DNA of 64,000 nucleotides from NCBI GenBank assembly GCA_023014335.1, contig JAECYW010000014.1:930001-994000 (forward strand), in the 5' to 3' direction. The notes under the pieces are model-generated. The model was not told the DNA's origin, ran no database searches, and saw nothing but the letters and a program-made list of their open reading frames with translations. Within the stretch, counting starts at the first letter, position 1. The number at the start of each line of letters is the position of its first letter. Both the position numbers and the translations under genes were made by a program. This DNA comes from Galerina marginata (Eukaryota > Basidiomycota > Agaricomycetes > Agaricales > Galerinaceae). Positions 22,301-34,700 of this stretch are shown here, one piece after another.

Positions 22301-24522
22301 AGTTCCACCGCATGGTCCCAGGGTTTATGCTCAGGAAGGTTATCGAACGACTCCTTGGAAAACACTGAATGGAAGTCCTTGAGGTGCTCAGGGACATGCT
22401 TATCAAAGTCCGTGGGCTCAGAGTTCTTCTTGAAAGCTTCCGCAAGGCGCTGGGAGATAGTTGAACCAGCGCGGATGTGCTCTGCTTCTGGTAAAAGCCC
22501 AGTAGCAAAGATGCGGTCACCTTCTTCAAGAGCAGGATCCTCTGGAGAGGGAGAAGAAGACGGAATTGGCTCGTCATCATCTTCCTCGTCGTCCTCATGA
22601 TCATCAACCAAGTCTGGGAGATCGCCCATTTTGCAAGCATTGATATGGCGCATGATTGCCTTCTGGACTTTGCGTTCCTCCCGGATTTCAGTCCGACAGC
22701 CCGAGCAGCACCTAGGGGAACACTTGGTCATTTTCACAGTACCCGTTGTGAAGTCAATGTCCGGGTTGTGCTTTTTGAACCAAGTGTAACCCAAGATAAC
22801 CTTTTGCTTCCCGAGTTTGGTGACAGCAAGAAGGATACGCTCGGAATGCGTCTGATAGGTCATGAGCACATCTACCACCTTGGAGATTAAACCAGCCTCA
22901 TTCAGAGATCCATCCACATTATAAACAGGAATTGGCTGTGATAGATTCCGAGTGGGGAGGTTACATTCCTTGACGTAGTCCTCGTCAATGAAATCTCCAG
23001 TGGCACCAGTGTCACCGAGAGCATCCGCTCCAACCTCAACCATAGTATCCGTGCTTTTGAGGTGCACCGGAAGAACAAGGGAGGTTGGTCCAGGGCTCAT
23101 CGAGTTAATAACCAACCGGTCATGCATCCGTTTCTCCCATTTAGCCCGTCGCGGAGTCTGGGCCTTGGGAGGAGTTGTCGCTTTAGGAGGCGGCGGTGGC
23201 AAATCCTCAATGCTTATCAGTTCTTCGGTAGGCTCTGGGACTGAGTCTACCTCAAGGACTGAATAGCGATTTTTGGAAGGCAGCGGGGAAGACTGAACCA
23301 CCCGCGGCAAGGCGCGCACCATTTTCCGCTTCACTGGAATTTCTTCCAGCTCCTTTGACTTGTCCTCCGCTATACGGCTCAGCTCGGACAACCGATCCTC
23401 TAAACCTTTCCGCAGCTCAACCTGACTCATATGACGGACATCAAAATTCTGCTCCTCAAGTTTTTCAACAGCCAATGGTTGGCTGAGAAGGGGACTCGGG
23501 AGAGCAGGTGTCGGAGCAGGGAGTGGGTCTGGAGAGTAGGAAGCTAGGAAAGCCTCATCCGCCCGTTGATTTTGGTCAAGTTGAGCGGCCAATTGGTACC
23601 ACCCATCAGGATCCACGTCGGAGGGCCTGCCGCTCACAATTCCGCTAAGAACCACAGAAATGCGTTGAGCTAGCCCTCGTCGGAATTTTACCACAATCGT
23701 ACGGGGGTCGGTGTACTGGGAATCGTGCACAAGGTCCAGGAACTCATCCAGGTAGTCATCCACCGAGCGACCTTGCTGGAAGTATGTTGACCCTTCCAGA
23801 ATATTAATGGCGGTCGCCGCAGCGTGAGCTGGAGTGAAGTTGTACCGGAAATCGCGCTCGAATTCCGCCCAGTCAGTCCATGGAAATCCTTCTGTTAGTT
23901 CCGTTGCTAGTTTCCGTTCCGCCCAGCGGAACGCGCGTCCTGATTTCATAAAAGAAAGAACCCAAAGTATTTGTACAGTCACGTCCGGAAAAGCAGTCGG
24001 AACGAGACGAATATAGGTTCGGCAGGTGAAAAGAAAGGATCTGCCTAAGGAGCGGTCTCCGTCGAAATCCGGCGGAACTCCGGGTCGAAGCGGAGTAAAG
24101 TTCCGAAATTTCGGAACCGGAAACCGGAAGCCTGGGCACTCTGCCTCGGGTTGAGACGCACTCCGGAATTCGGGAAAATCCAAATTTCGGGAGTGGGGAG
24201 CGGGGAGAGCAGATTTCCGAAGTTCAGAAAGTTCCGAATCTTCGGGAATGCCCAGGGGCGGAAGGGGTGCGGAATCGGAGCCACGCGGAGCCGGAACAGC
24301 GCTCGGAAACGCGGAATCGCTCGGAAACGCGGAATCGCTCGGAAACTCGGAAACGCGCGGAGGGGGAATGGATGGTGTTACAGGTGTTGTTACAATGGCT
24401 GGGGGGTCCGAACATCCGAGACGGGAAAGGAACTGTCGTAGGAGTGTCTGGGTGTGTTCCCCTTCACTCCGCAGCGCGTTTAAGGCACTCTCGAGGGCGG
24501 CGATCCGATCTCCGGAAGACAT
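19267..24522 (-). CDS. Ty3 chromovirus gag-pol polyprotein
   Basis: A single frame of 1,751 codons from the Met followed by [13 protein letters not shown]. The frame is open further upstream to 24,852, but that lies before the predicted transcript start at 24,753, so the 24,522 ATG is preferred. Domains in order, with rough residue positions: gag capsid (about 120-330), aspartic protease with DTGATGDF (about 500), a Cys-rich patch (about 610), reverse transcriptase with YLDDIL (about 897), RNase H with [10 protein letters not shown] and TDHKNLEYF (about 1,045-1,120), integrase with an HHCC finger (about 1,267-1,315) and a D-D-E core (about 1,344, 1,402, 1,438), and a C-terminal chromodomain (VEEILNSR...[16 protein letters not shown], about 1,627-1,685). 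All catalytic motifs look intact. The chromodomain is expected to guide integration to histone-marked chromatin. Confidence 0.95.
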   Translation of the reverse strand: MSSGDRIAALESALNALRSEGEHTQTLLRQFLSRLGCSDPPAIVTTPVTPSIPPPRVSEFPSDSAFPSDSAFPSAVPAPRGSDSAPLPPLGIPEDSELSELRKSALPAPHSRNLDFPEFRSASQPEAECPGFRFPVPKFRNFTPLRPGVPPDFDGDRSLGRSFLFTCRTYIRLVPTAFPDVTVQILWVLSFMKSGRAFRWAERKLATELTEGFPWTDWAEFERDFRYNFTPAHAAATAINILEGSTYFQQGRSVDDYLDEFLDLVHDSQYTDPRTIVVKFRRGLAQRISVVLSGIVSGRPSDVDPDGWYQLAAQLDQNQRADEAFLASYSPDPLPAPTPALPSPLLSQPLAVEKLEEQNFDVRHMSQVELRKGLEDRLSELSRIAEDKSKELEEIPVKRKMVRALPRVVQSSPLPSKNRYSVLEVDSVPEPTEELISIEDLPPPPPKATTPPKAQTPRRAKWEKRMHDRLVINSMSPGPTSLVLPVHLKSTDTMVEVGADALGDTGATGDFIDEDYVKECNLPTRNLSQPIPVYNVDGSLNEAGLISKVVDVLMTYQTHSERILLAVTKLGKQKVILGYTWFKKHNPDIDFTTGTVKMTKCSPRCCSGCRTEIREERKVQKAIMRHINACKMGDLPDLVDDHEDDEEDDDEPIPSSSPSPEDPALEEGDRIFATGLLPEAEHIRAGSTISQRLAEAFKKNSEPTDFDKHVPEHLKDFHSVFSKESFDNLPEHKPWDHAVELIADATPRSCKVYPLAVSEQKELDAFIKENLDSGRIRPSKSPMASPVFFIKKKDGSLRLVQDYRALNAMTVKNKYPLPLISELINKLRGAKYFTKLDVRWGFNNVRMKEGDEWKAAFRTNRGLFEPLVMFFGLTNSPATFQTMMNDIFEDLISEGVVVVYLDDILIFTETLEEHRKVTRRVLELLEKHKLYLRPDKCEFEQTTVEYLGVIISHNSVAMDPVKVAGVAEWPEPKNKKEVQSFLGFTNFYRRFIRDFSEHARPLFDLTKNDVKWSWGTNQQAAFDKLKQSVTSSPVLMSPDSTRPFRVEADSSDFATGAVLSQVSPDDDKWHPVAFYSKSLSPVERNYEIHDKEMLAIIRSLQEWRHFLEGAEHQFEIWTDHKNLEYFMTAKQLNRRQARWSLVLARFDFLMHHKPGRTMGKPDALSRRADHGTGSEDNSNITLLTPKLFAIRALEAVEVVGAEVDILRDIRKGVKGPIEEEPVAKAVQALRKTSARSIHSGEWSERDGLLYFRGRIYVPLNSDLRRRIVSLCHDTRIAGHAGRFKTLEMVSRNYWWPNMSRYVGRYVATCDMCLRTKVQHRLPSGELVPLPVPSDRWHTISVDFIVELPDSAGYDAIMVVVDSAGKRGHFIETTTTITAAGAAQLFLKHVWKLHGLPWKVVSDRGSQFIAEFMKELYRLLGIQLAPSTSYHPQTDGQTERVNQELEQYIRVFVSERQDDWQGLLPLAEFAYNNHVHASTQHTPFLLDTGRHPRMGFEPHQPPSRLEAVNEFTQRMKDTLEEAKAALTKAKDDMARYYNQRRTPAPVFKAGDKVYLDASDIQTTRPSKKFAHRRLGPYLVERRIGLNAYRLRLPVSLKRLHPVFNVIKLTPAPDDPIPGRKAAPPPPPELIDGEEHYEVEEILNSRMFRRKLQYLIKWEGYGPEDNSWEYKDNINAPELVTQFHQQNPGAPRQIRALAFGSIPFRPITSLPIASRRCSFEGGVIVRGTPLPISEAPISGSDVPEFRSAPPVRT
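19358..19374 (-). other. Polypurine tract of the Ty3 element
   Basis: On the minus strand this reads as a G-rich run (gagggggggg then taat) directly upstream of the 3' LTR. That is the expected place and composition for the plus-strand DNA primer. Confidence 0.8.
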
Positions 24523-24667
24523 GTCGATGAAATGGCCAAAAACGTCGGAAATGCGGAATTTCCGGGGTGAGGAGGGATTTCGGAGCGGAAATTGAAAAGT
24601 CCGGAAAAGCGGAGTGCTTCGGAAAGACGGAATGCAATTTCGGGCTTCGGAATCGGTCCTCCGAGGG

Positions 24668-24678
24668 CACTTTTCCCT
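24668..24678 (-). other. Putative self-primer binding site
   Basis: On the minus strand AGGGAAAAGTG lies 2 nt after the 5' LTR. It is perfectly complementary to CACTTTTCCCT inside the LTR (24,753-24,743), which is the predicted 5' end of the RNA. No TGG-type tRNA complement was seen at this position. This arrangement is known from Tf1-type elements, which prime from their own transcript end. Confidence 0.7.
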
Positions 24679-24680
24679 AC

Positions 24681-24965
24681 TGTAAGGGCGACTGAAGTCC
24701 GGGATGCCGGAAACGGATCGGAGAACTAGCAGGGAACCAAAGAGGGAAAAGTGGGAACCCAATGCTAGGTGAGCGGTATATATAAGAAAAGGCACTTTAG
24801 GGCAAGTGTCGCATGTAAAATAATAAAAGTGGTACGATAAAATAAAGTCCATAAATAAAATGAAATCTTCGGAATCACGTCCGGACAGGTGGAGCGGAGC
24901 GGAACTCCGGAACGTCGGACCCGGAAATCGGAGCTTCGGAAATCGGAAGCGGAGTTCCCCTTACA
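24681..24965 (-). repeat. 5' LTR of the Ty3 element
   Basis: 285 bp, same ends as the 3' LTR. It contains the promoter: a TATA box at 24,784-24,777 and a predicted transcript start near 24,753. Confidence 0.97.
24777..24784 (-). promoter_or_regulatory. TATA box in the 5' LTR
   Basis: TATATATA on the minus strand, 31 nt before the CACTTTTCCCT that pairs with the primer site. That is the usual TATA-to-start distance, so it supports the start inferred from self-priming. The same box exists in the other LTR. Confidence 0.7.
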
Positions 24966-24970
24966 AGCTC

Positions 24971-25600
24971 GCCCTTGAATCACGCTCACATCGAGCCTTT
25001 CGGCAGGTGGCATGGACCCATTACTTCAAACTGGTCGGAAACCCCAGAAGGTCGCTGAATGCCGCCCAAGCCTGAGTCAGTCCTTACATTCAGGTGAATA
25101 TATGCAGTGTAGACTGGGTGGATTATCTACACCAGTCGCATGAGTGATAAAAGGATGATGTGCTTGCAATTGGATGGAACGGTGCTCCGTTTTTGGTGGT
25201 TGGCGTTGCATGCAGGACGCATACAGCGCTGATGGTATTGGCGTCAATGCAACACACTCATCGACCCTCAGTTTGTTTTCCTTTATTTCGCTCCATTGCC
25301 GGCGTACTCCTGTTGTTCGCTGAGGTCCAGTGAATTTCAAAACATCTATTCATAAAACATCTATTCGTTTTCAGAAGGAGAGAAAGAAAGGTATGGGTGC
25401 CCCTTTTCTTCACTACTGGCACAAGCGCATCTAGTTCGAATAGTGTAGACGAGCCACAAAGGGTTCAAGGCCACCACCAGCGGACGGGATAGAGGACCAG
25501 AAAAAGGGCTACGCATTGGCATTGAAGAAATCCACGAGGTGATCGAAGTGGGTCGATGCTATATCTATCGAGATCGTAGTCGATTAGGCTAGATAGAATT
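24971..25600. repeat. Segment S, copy 2 (right of Ty3)
   Basis: Resumes segment S right after the Ty3 target duplication ('gcccttgaatcacgctcacat', compare 43,380). It runs to the start of cassette C. No gene was seen. Confidence 0.6.
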
Positions 25601-27599
25601 GAATGAACTTGAATATCAAGAAACATAATGAGTGAAACCTACCTCATGGACTGTGTCTAGACAGCTTTGGCGAGAACTTTAGCTACGAGCGTCACCAGCA
25701 AAACAGATGGCGGATACGCGGTGGGCGTAAGAATCCGCCTGTTCAAGCGAGCGAGTTTTTGAAGTCTTCACCCGAAACGAACCAGTCAGAGAATCGGCTA
25801 ACACCTTGAGGTGTGGTCGCATTTTTAGACTTGAGGACTTGAGAAAAATTTTGAGGAGAAAAAAAACGGTCGGACGTTTGAACATTGAGGTAAGCGTGGT
25901 TGGAAGGAGGCCAAGTGGCTGAACCAAAGGGGTAGGACGAAGCTGAGCCCACTCAGAAGCTCGATGAACGTTGAGGCTCGAGGAGCAGTTGACTGAGTGT
26001 GATGGCTGTATGCACAGATAAAAACTGGTAAAGGTTGAAGTCAGTAGCATGGGCGGATGGAGATGAGAAATCTATTGCTGATGCAATCGCCTCCGCACTG
26101 GACAGAGGCTAATGACAGCACGGTTGGAACTAGTGATTGTGCTGCCTGGACGCTCAAGGTGAAAAATCGAGGCGAGGCGTGATAGACGGCAATTTTGGGA
26201 GCGTAATGGCGAAGTAAACTTATAGGCGATATCCACTGGCCCCTGATGTCATATAACAGATGTGAACCGAATAGAAATGCGGGTCGTGAAGTTGACGAAA
26301 TATTGAGAAGGCATTGATATAGTGGAGTCGGAGATATCAAGTTTGTACTGCGAGCATATGGGCACTCAAGTGTGGCGAGTGTCAAGCCTGCAAGCAGAAA
26401 TCTAAGCTCCGTTTTCTGGACAGCAAAACGAAGCTTGGAGCAAGGCGGTCTACAGAACATTGAAGGGAGGTTAGGACAATCAGTAGAACATAAAGGACTA
26501 GAATACTTACGCAAGTCCCGAACCGCCAATCCAAATGTCATTGAACCACCAGCCTCCGTATCCCCGGACGAGTGAAAGTTGGGCGAGGAAAGCCAGGTCT
26601 TAAGTAGACTCATCAACGAATTGTAACGGGGAGGGTGCATCGATTTGCATCGGTTCGCGAGACCCAATGAAAGGACAAAGCTCGCAATGGCTGGAGGGCT
26701 TCAGAGGTGTCAGTGAGTCCAGGACGAAATCAAAAGAACGAGAGAAAGAGTACGTACAGGAGCCTTGGGTACAAGTTGGCCGCGTTCGTAGTTGTCATAA
26801 CCTGCAGAATGGTGTTTGACGATAGTCAAAAAGCATACGACACGAATATCGCTTACTTGAGTTTCACGAACCGTTTGCCAGAAAGCAAGCACAATAGGGA
26901 TAAGAAATGGAAGGCAACTGCATGTAAGATCAGCACAAATAGCAAGATAAACATTTAGAAAACGAACCCGACACTAGAAGATGGTGCGCAGAAGGCAACG
27001 GGCTTCAATGAGAGATGTTTCCCACCATTTCCAAAGCATCATGCATACCGCCACCGACTCCTGCGTTTCCTTATCCTTGCGCGCGGCATGCTGGTAAATA
27101 AAGTACGGGTTTGGGAAGATGTTGTTGCACTGACGGCGCGTGTGGAAGGTGCGAGATAGATGTGGGAGGGATCATGCAACAACAGAAACGATTGTGAAGG
27201 CTCTTCTCCAATGATGCGCGGACTACACCTCAAATGTTGACACGATGGAAAGGGGCAAGGATCTAGTTTACAGTAAGCTATATGCACCATGAAAAACACA
27301 ACGGAATACTTACCAAGACTCCGCCATAATCAGTAGACGGTGGCCTCTTGACTTCGTCGGAATGAAGTCGAAGTTAGATGATTGGATGTCGCTTGTAACT
27401 CGTTAGCGACCTGTGTTGCAGAGGAAGGTGAGTGCATTCCAATGGCCTCTGCGCTCTGTCTTGAGATTTCCGAGCAACGGAACGAAACGCGACTGGTGAT
27501 GGAAGGAATGAAAGTGATGAGGGACGCGTGACTCAAAGCTGTGTGGCGATTTCCTCTTCCTGTCGCTCTCCACCACAGTACAAGCATCCAACCTACAGC
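25601..27599 (-). repeat. Cassette C, copy 3, upstream of aldolase copy 1
   Basis: Aligns with the cassettes at 29,946 and 43,981. Minus-strand exon-like pieces are present near 26,580-26,180 and 27,110-26,830, again without a shared open frame. It ends in 'ccaccacagtacaagcatcc' immediately before the NLR exon-1 fragment at 27,600. Confidence 0.55.
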
Positions 27600-27635
27600 A
27601 TGAGCGACCAGACTTTTTTTGCAGGCGCGCGCGAC
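27600..27635 (+). pseudogene. First 12 codons of an NLR gene fused to the aldolase leader
   Basis: Reads MSDQTFFAGARD, the start of the NLR exon 1 (MSNQTFFAGARD in NLR1-3). Homology to the NLR stops exactly after 'gcgac', and the following sequence is the aldolase 5' region. Cassette C and the NLR start were therefore duplicated as one block whose right breakpoint fell in NLR codon 12. Translation from this ATG leaves homology at once and reaches a stop without entering the aldolase frame, so it acts at most as an upstream ORF. Confidence 0.8.
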
Positions 27636-27729
27636 ACATGCCCCATGACGATCAATAAATATCGCATCCCGCGCATTTCTTCCCGTTTCTTCGTACCTTC
27701 CGAACCACGAACTTCACAACAATATAACT

Positions 27730-29292
27730 ATGGGTATCCTTGACATCGTTCCCGTAAGTCCCCTAGCTATCTCGTGTTGGATGGCAGCTGATAACACCTT
27801 CCGGCGTGCGGTATCACTTAGGCTGGTGTGTTGACTGGCGATAACGTTCGTAAATTATTTGACTATGCAAAAGAAAACAAGGTCCGAGGTTTTTCACCAA
27901 CTGGCGATGAACGCTAACCCTTTTCTCTAGTTCGCTATTCCAGTAAGTCCAAACACACAGGAATATAATCAGTAAATGACTCTTTCCAGGCCATCGTACG
28001 TCTTCACCCACCTCTTCCAAATATACCCACTGAAAGATCGCATCTAGAACGTAATATCCATGTCCACTGCCAACGCCGTCCTCGAAGCCGCCCGGTGAGG
28101 AATACATCCAAGTCTCCCAAGGTGGAAGCGCGTACTTTACCGGCAAGGGGCTCTTGAACGAGAACCAACAGGCGTCTATCCTCGGTGCAGTCAGTGCTGC
28201 CCACCACGTTCGGTTGATGGCCAAGGCGTATGGGGTGTATGTTTTTTCTATCTAATCTCGGCCCCCCAAAACCGAACTTTTTCAACTCCACCAGTCCCGT
28301 CGTGATGCACAGTGACCACTGCGCCAAGAAACTCCTCCCCCGGTTCGACGGCATGCTCGCAGCCGACGAGGCCTACTTCAAAGAACACCAAGAACCCCTC
28401 TTCTCCTCGCACATGCTCGACCTCTCCGAAGAGCCCAAAGGACGAAAACATCGCCATCTGCGCTAAATACTTCCAACGCCTCGCCCCGCTCGGGATCTGG
28501 CTCGAGATGGAGATCGGCATCACCGGCGGCGAGGAGGACGGGGTGGACAACACGGGCGTGGACAACGCGAGCTTGTACACCCAGCCGGAGGATATTTATG
28601 ATGTGTATAAGGCGTTGAGTGCGATTGGACCGAATTTTAGTATTGCGGCTGGGTTTGGGAATGTGCATGGGGTTTATAAGCCTGGTAATGTGAAGCTCCA
28701 GCCTGGGCTTCTTGGGAAGCATCAGGCGTATACTGCTGAGAAGTTAGGGAAGAAGGATGGTTTGCCTTTGTATGTGTCCTTTTTTTTTATTTCTTGGTGA
28801 GATGGGAAAGCGGGCTTATACATTGTGGTTTTTTAGGTACCTCGTTTTCCACGGTGGATCGGGCTCTACGAAGGAAGAAATCTCGACCGCCGTATCGAAC
28901 GGCGTGATCAAGATGAACGTCGACACCGACACCCAGTTTGCCTATCTCGTCGGTATCCGTGTACGTTAACTCTCGCTCTCGCTCGCCTCTTACCGCCACT
29001 CACTCACGAACTGGATCTAGGACTTTGTCACAAAAAAGAAAGACTACCTCGCAACCCAAGTCGGCAACCCCGACGGCGCGGACAAGCCTAACAAGAAGGT
29101 AAGCTACCCCCTCCTACCCCTCCTCTCCTCTCCTATTCTCTTCTATCCCATCCTATCCCGCAAACACGTCGTTGAATTAAATTCTCCTCACAGTACTACG
29201 ACCCCCGTGTCTGGGTGCGTGAGGGCGAGAAGACGCTTTCTGAGCGCGTCAAGGAGGCTTGTAAGGATCTTGGGAACACCAATCGTCTGTAA
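27730..29292 (+). pseudogene. fba1: Class II fructose-bisphosphate aldolase, damaged copy 1
   Basis: Copy of the glycolytic zinc aldolase that cleaves fructose 1,6-bisphosphate (cytosolic; family length about 360 residues). The start MGILDIVP is intact and is followed by tiny exons: FAIP (12 nt) and AI (6 nt). Active-site regions VVMHSDHCAKK, EMEIGITGGEEDG and GFGNVHGVYKPGNV are readable. Two lesions break it. About 65-70 bp are missing near 28,102, removing an intron acceptor and the codons DIKSPII. One extra G at about 28,440 (cccaaaggacg against cccaaagacg in copy 2) shifts the frame. The later splice sites are normal, including donor gtacgt at 28,971. It ends with NTNRL and TAA at 29,290. 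Confidence 0.9.
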
Positions 29293-29945
29293 GGCGGGAA
29301 GAGGAGCTCTGAATTGTAGAATAACATCGATCGAATCGGAAATGAAATATTAATGGACGCTTTTTTGTAGATCGTCGCTTTCTCTTCTCTTCTGTGTGAT
29401 TAAGTGGATTAGAGTGTTTCGGAGTACTGTTACATTGACTGACACCCTTTGCCGTTCCGTAGGCAAAAAATGACGAATCTCGAGAAGTTAGAACTCGCGC
29501 CAGGTCGCCCTTGAACGGGGCCTGGTGGTATTTCCTTCAATGCATTACACTCGTCGACAACGAGTTTGCCTTGGCTATCGCCCCAGGTCACCTTCTATGA
29601 TTATTTAAGTGAGATCTTTGTACCTGCTCTTTTCCCGGCTTACGCTAGCTATGGTTACTCGTTTATGTGCGTTGGATTCCAAAACATCAATTTATATTCA
29701 GACCCCAGAGGCAGAAAGACAAAGCTCATATGCATGGGGCTTTTTACTTCTTTCTTTGGCTAGTACTGGCACAACAGCGCATCCCCTTCAAATGGTACAG
29801 ACGAGCCGCAAAGGGCGGACTCGAGGCATCCACCGGGGGCGGGGAGAAAGGAGGATGAGAGTACGCATTGGCACTGAAAGAATCCGCAAAGCGACCGAAA
29901 TAAAGTCGAAGCTGCGTCTATTGCGATCGTAGTCGACTAGTTTAG
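29293..29945. repeat. Aldolase 3' flank and segment S, copy 3
   Basis: The 3' untranslated-like part (29,293-29,440) is nearly identical to 47,883-48,030. Segment S follows from 'tgacaccctttgccgttccg'. No gene was seen. Confidence 0.6.
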
Positions 29946-31777
29946 GTATAAATGAACGAAATTGACTATCAAGAACGACAAAGAATGAAACTTACCGATG
30001 AACTGCGTATAGACAGCTTCGGGGAAAACTTTAAATACCAACGTCACCAATAAAATGGATGACGGACAGGCGGGGGTGTGCTTGAGTCTGACTTAAGTAC
30101 GGCTCCGCCACGCCAAGCGAGTGGCTCTTAAAGCTTTCACACAAAACGAGGAGTCAATAACCAGGTGATTGAAATCGGTAGCATCGGCAGAGGGAGATGA
30201 TATATTGCTGTGGCATTCGCCAACGCACAGGCCAGAAGATAAGGAGAGGGCGGTTGAACTTAGAGATTGCTGCTTGATTGCCAATGGAACGAGAACAGAA
30301 GGCGACAATAACAGAGTTGAGATCGGCTATGACAGCTCGTTGAGGCGAATATTGATGGACTCGGTCAGGTCCTCTGTCCGAGGTAGGAGGGCAATGACGA
30401 GGCGAGCTTATAGGCGATATCGCCTGGGGACCGGTGCCACATCATAGGTGTGAATTGAATAGATATGCGGATCGCGAAACGAGAGATTCGAGAAGGCGTT
30501 GATATGGCGGATACCGAGTTTGTACTGTGAGTACACGGCTAGGAGGTACGGAAATTAGAAGAACATGCATATGTAGGGCTAGAGTGCTTACGCAGGACCT
30601 ACCGTCATTCCAAAGCCTTCAACTAGCTGTTCTGAATGTCCCCCGACGAGCCAAAGTCGGGCGATGGAAAGCCTTGTTTGAAATAGACTAATTGACGAAT
30701 CTTGACGAGGAGAATGATGACGGTAGGTGCGTCGAGTCTCGAGACCCAATGAGAGGACCAGGCTCGCAATGGCTGGAGGACTTCAGGGGCGTCAGTGAGT
30801 CCGGGGTGAGATCAAAAGAATGGGGGTAGAGTACGTACTGGAGCCTTGTGATACGACTTGGCCGCGTTTTTATCAGGTTTGTTGTTGTTGTAACCTATAG
30901 AAATTTGTTAGATGATACCATACGACACGAAGACTGCTTACTTGAGTTTCAAGAACCGTTCGCCAGAGAACCAGCAGGATAGAGACGAGCAACGGAAGGT
31001 GACTGTGTGTATGATAAGCACGGACAGCAAGATAGACAAATAGAAAACGAACCCGGCAATAGAAGGTGGTGCGCTGAAGATAACGGGCTTTGATGAGAGA
31101 TGTTTTCCACCATTGTTGAAGCATCGTGCATACCGCCGCAGACACCTCCACCAGCGATCCTTTCCTTATCCTCTCCCGTGGCTTGCTGGAAAACAAAGTA
31201 CTATGTAACAAGATGCCGTTCTATTGACGGCGCACGTTGAAGGTGCAAGATAAATGCGAAAGGGATGAAGCAACAGTAAAAACAATTCCGAAGGCTCTTC
31301 ATCCAATGATGCGCAGGATCCACCTCAATTGTTGACACGATGGAAAATGGCGAGAATCTAATCTACAGTAAGTTATAAGCATCACGAAAAACACAACGGG
31401 CTACCTACCAAGATTCCGCCATAATCAGTAGGCGCTCGCGTTCGTCGAAACGAAGTCGAAGTTAGATGATCGGAGGTCGCCTGTAGCTTGTTAGCGACCT
31501 GTTTCGCAATGAAAGGTGAGAATAAGAGGAGGTAAGTGCATTCCGACGATCGGTTGGCTCTGTCTTGAGATTTCCGAGCGATGAGACGAAACGCAACTGG
31601 TGTGCAGGTGATGGAAGGAGTGAAAGTGATGATCGCGGACTTGGGGGACGTCCCGATCTGTGGATCAGCGCCCAGGCTGGATTCGTGACTCAAGGCTGTG
31701 CTTGACGGCGCTCCCAGGCAATTCGATTTCCTTCCCTTTGCTTCTCTCCACCACAGTACAAGCATCCAACCTTCACT
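29946..31777 (-). repeat. Cassette C, copy 4, upstream of NLR2
   Basis: Shows the clearest minus-strand piece of the cassette family. An exon-like stretch at about 31,140-30,960 (MLQQWWKTSLIKARYLQR then a hydrophobic run ending LVLWRTVLETQ) is followed by a GTAAGC donor context and a 'ttctatag' acceptor near 30,898. Upstream, MAESW reads near 31,430 before another GTAGGT donor. This suggests a decayed intron-rich membrane-protein gene divergent to the NLR. I do not recognise the family. Confidence 0.55.
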
Positions 31778-34700
31778 ATGAGCAACCAGACTTTTTTTGC
31801 AGGCGCGCGCGACGTTACCGTCAGCGGTAGCACTTTTACTGCTGCTCACACCGTAAGTCCTACTTCCACGAAAGCTTATCAAGGGCTGTTGCCAACAAAT
31901 TACCTCCAGATCAACAACACCTTCGTCAATGCTCGCGTTGACAATGAACACCAGACCGAAGCGGTCCCAGTCCCTCAGAAACCGAACTCCAGCACGCTTT
32001 TCACCGGACGAAGGGACCTGGTGGATAGGCTCAAAAACCACTTTGGACTTCGTGCCGCTGGTGAACCAATGAACCGGCGCTCTTTCTTGTTGTATGGAAT
32101 GGGCGGCATCGGAAAGACCCAGATCTGCCTGAAATTCACAGAGGAGATGGATGATGTGTGCGTTTACATTTCACTTCATGATGGATAATGTTGTGAATTC
32201 TGACCAACCATTAATCACAGGTTCTCTCATATATTCTGGGTTGATGCATCTTCCACAGATACTATCACCCAGAGCCTGAAAGGAATTTCCAATCATCCAA
32301 GTGCTAGATTAGCTGACCTGGATAGCTCAACTCAGGCTGTCCTTCAGTGGATGGCCAATCTTCCTGAGGAATGGCTGATTGTGTTTGACAATGCTGATGG
32401 TGCACCAGAAGTGGTTGAAAAATTTCTTCCACCTGGGCTCAAGGGTAATGTTCTGATTACCAGTCGGAACAAAGCTCTTGGTCGTCTTACACAGTTTGAG
32501 AATGCTCTGGAAATTCATGACATGGAAGAGCAGGATGCTATTTCCCTGCTTTTGAAAGCTAGTGGAGGTCTAGATCAATCTGATCAGCTTGTGAAAGAAC
32601 GTGCAAGAAAGATTGTGACTGAGCTCTGTTGTTTGCCTCTTGCTGTTGCTCAAGCAGGTGCTGCTATTGCATCTGGGCTTTGCAATATTGATGACTATCT
32701 TCATTTGTACTCCCAAAAGCGTCAGCAGCTATTATCTGACTCTTTATTTATGGGAGCATCAAAGTATAATAGAACAGTGTATAGCACTTGGGAGCTATCC
32801 TTTAAAGAGATTGAGTCAAGAGCTAGAAAGGACTCCAAGTTGAACTCTGCTCAAGTTCAAGCAGCACAGAATGCGATTTTCATCCTTGAAATTTTTGCAT
32901 TTTTTCATCATACAAACATTGACAGAAGCATATTTATAAATGCTGCAAAAGGCTTCAGGGATGATTATGCAGGAAAAGGATCTTCTCAGTTTTTTAACAA
33001 AAATGTGAAAAAGATAAAAAATTTGGGTGCTAAATGGTTTCATCCTTCTTCATATCATTTGTATAATGAAATTCAGAAAGTTGACAAAAAACTAAAGAGA
33101 TTTCTTGTGGGTCAGGATGGTACCTGGAATGATTTTTGTTTTCAAACTGGAATTCAACTCCTACTGTCATTCTCCTTGATCAAGAAAAGTCTATCTGGTC
33201 ATATATATTCAGTACATCCATTGGTGCATGCATGGAGTCAGGACAGAATGTCATTTCTTAACCAATCAGTGAACTCTCAGAGGGCAAGAACTTTGCTGTC
33301 TTGGTCAGTTCCATTGAACTATGATAATTGGGATTATATATTCTGCCAAAGCCTTATTCCACATATTGAAGCCAATAATCAAAATAGTGCCCAGGCAGGT
33401 ATTGAAAAAGTGTACAATGATAGAGAGCACACAAGATTTGCAAGAGTGTTATATGAAAATGGAAGTTGGAAAGAAGCCAAGGAGCTATATTTTCAAGTGC
33501 TGGAGGTCAGGAAAAGAGTACTAGGTGTAGAGCATCCAGATACACTTTCAAGCATGGGCAATCTAGCAGTAATATACAGCAATCTAGGAAGGCAAAAGGA
33601 AGCAGAAGAGCTGGAGGTTCAAGTGCTGGAGGTCAGAAAAAGAATGCTAGGTCTAGAACATCCAAAGACACTTGTAAGCATGAGCAATCTAGCAAGAACA
33701 TGCAGTGATTTAGGAAGGTGGAAAGAAGCAGAAGTGCTGGAGATTCAAGTGCTGGAGGTCAGAAAAAGAGTGCTAGGCCTAGAGCATCCAGATACACTTT
33801 TGAGCATGGGCAATCTAGCAGGAACATACAGTCAATTAGGAAGGTGGAAAGAAGCAGAAGAGCTAGAAATTCAAGTGCTGGACATCAACAAAAGAGTACT
33901 GGGTCTAGAGCATCTAGATACACTTTCAAGCATAGGGAATCTAGCAGCAACATACAGTAAGCTAGGAAGGCAAAAAGAAGCAGAAGAGCTGGAGGTTCAA
34001 GTGCTGGAGGTCAGAAAAAAAATGCTAGGTCTAGAGCATCCAGATACACTTTTAAGCATGGGCAATATAGCATCAACATACAGTGAACAAGGAAGGTGGA
34101 AAGAAGCAGAAAAGCTGGACGTTCAGGTGCTGGAGATCAGAAAAAGATTGCTAGGTCTAGAGCATCCACATACCCTTTCAAGCATGGGCAATTTAGCAAC
34201 AACATACAGTAATTTAAGAAGGTGGAAAGAAGCAGAAGAGCTAGAAGTTCAAGTGCTGGAGGTCAGGAAGAGAGTGCTAGGTCTAGAGCATCCAGCCACA
34301 CTTTTAAGCATGAGCAATCTAGCATCAACATATAGTAATTTTGGAAGGCAAGAAGAAGCAGAAGAGCTAAAAGTTCAAGTGCTGGAGATCAGAAAAAGAT
34401 TGCTAGGTCTAGAGCATCCAAAGACACTTGTAAGCATGAGCAATCTAGCAAGAACATACAGTGATCTAGGAAGGTGGAAAGAAGCAGAAAAGCTGGAGGT
34501 TCATGTGCTAGAGGTCAGAAAAAGGCTACTAGGTCTAGAGCATCCAGATATACTTTCAAGCATGGGCAATCTAGCAGTAACATACAGCAATCTAGGAAGG
34601 CAGAAAGAAGCAGAAGAGCTGAAAGTTCAAGTGCTGGAGGTCAGAAAAAAGGTGCTAGGTCTTGAGCATCCAGATACACTTTTAAGCATGAGCAATCTAG

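Larger units (their letters stand above)
19073..24965 (-). mobile_element. Ty3/gypsy chromovirus, intact and young
   Basis: A full-length LTR retrotransposon on the minus strand: two 285-bp LTRs differing at one base (position 10, a/g), TG...CA ends, target duplication AGCTC at 19,068-19,072 and 24,966-24,970, a purine tract, and one long gag-pol frame ending with a chromodomain. The empty site is visible in unit 3 near 43,373 (ccagctcgccc). One ORF for gag and pol, plus the probable self-primed start of reverse transcription (see the PBS entry), fit the Tf1/sushi group of chromoviruses. Near-identical LTRs and an open frame point to recent movement. Confidence 0.95.

Noticed and set aside
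19267..24852. Polyprotein start at 24,852 (longest frame)
   Set aside because: That Met lies upstream of the predicted RNA start at 24,753, inside the LTR; the Met at 24,522 is better placed.
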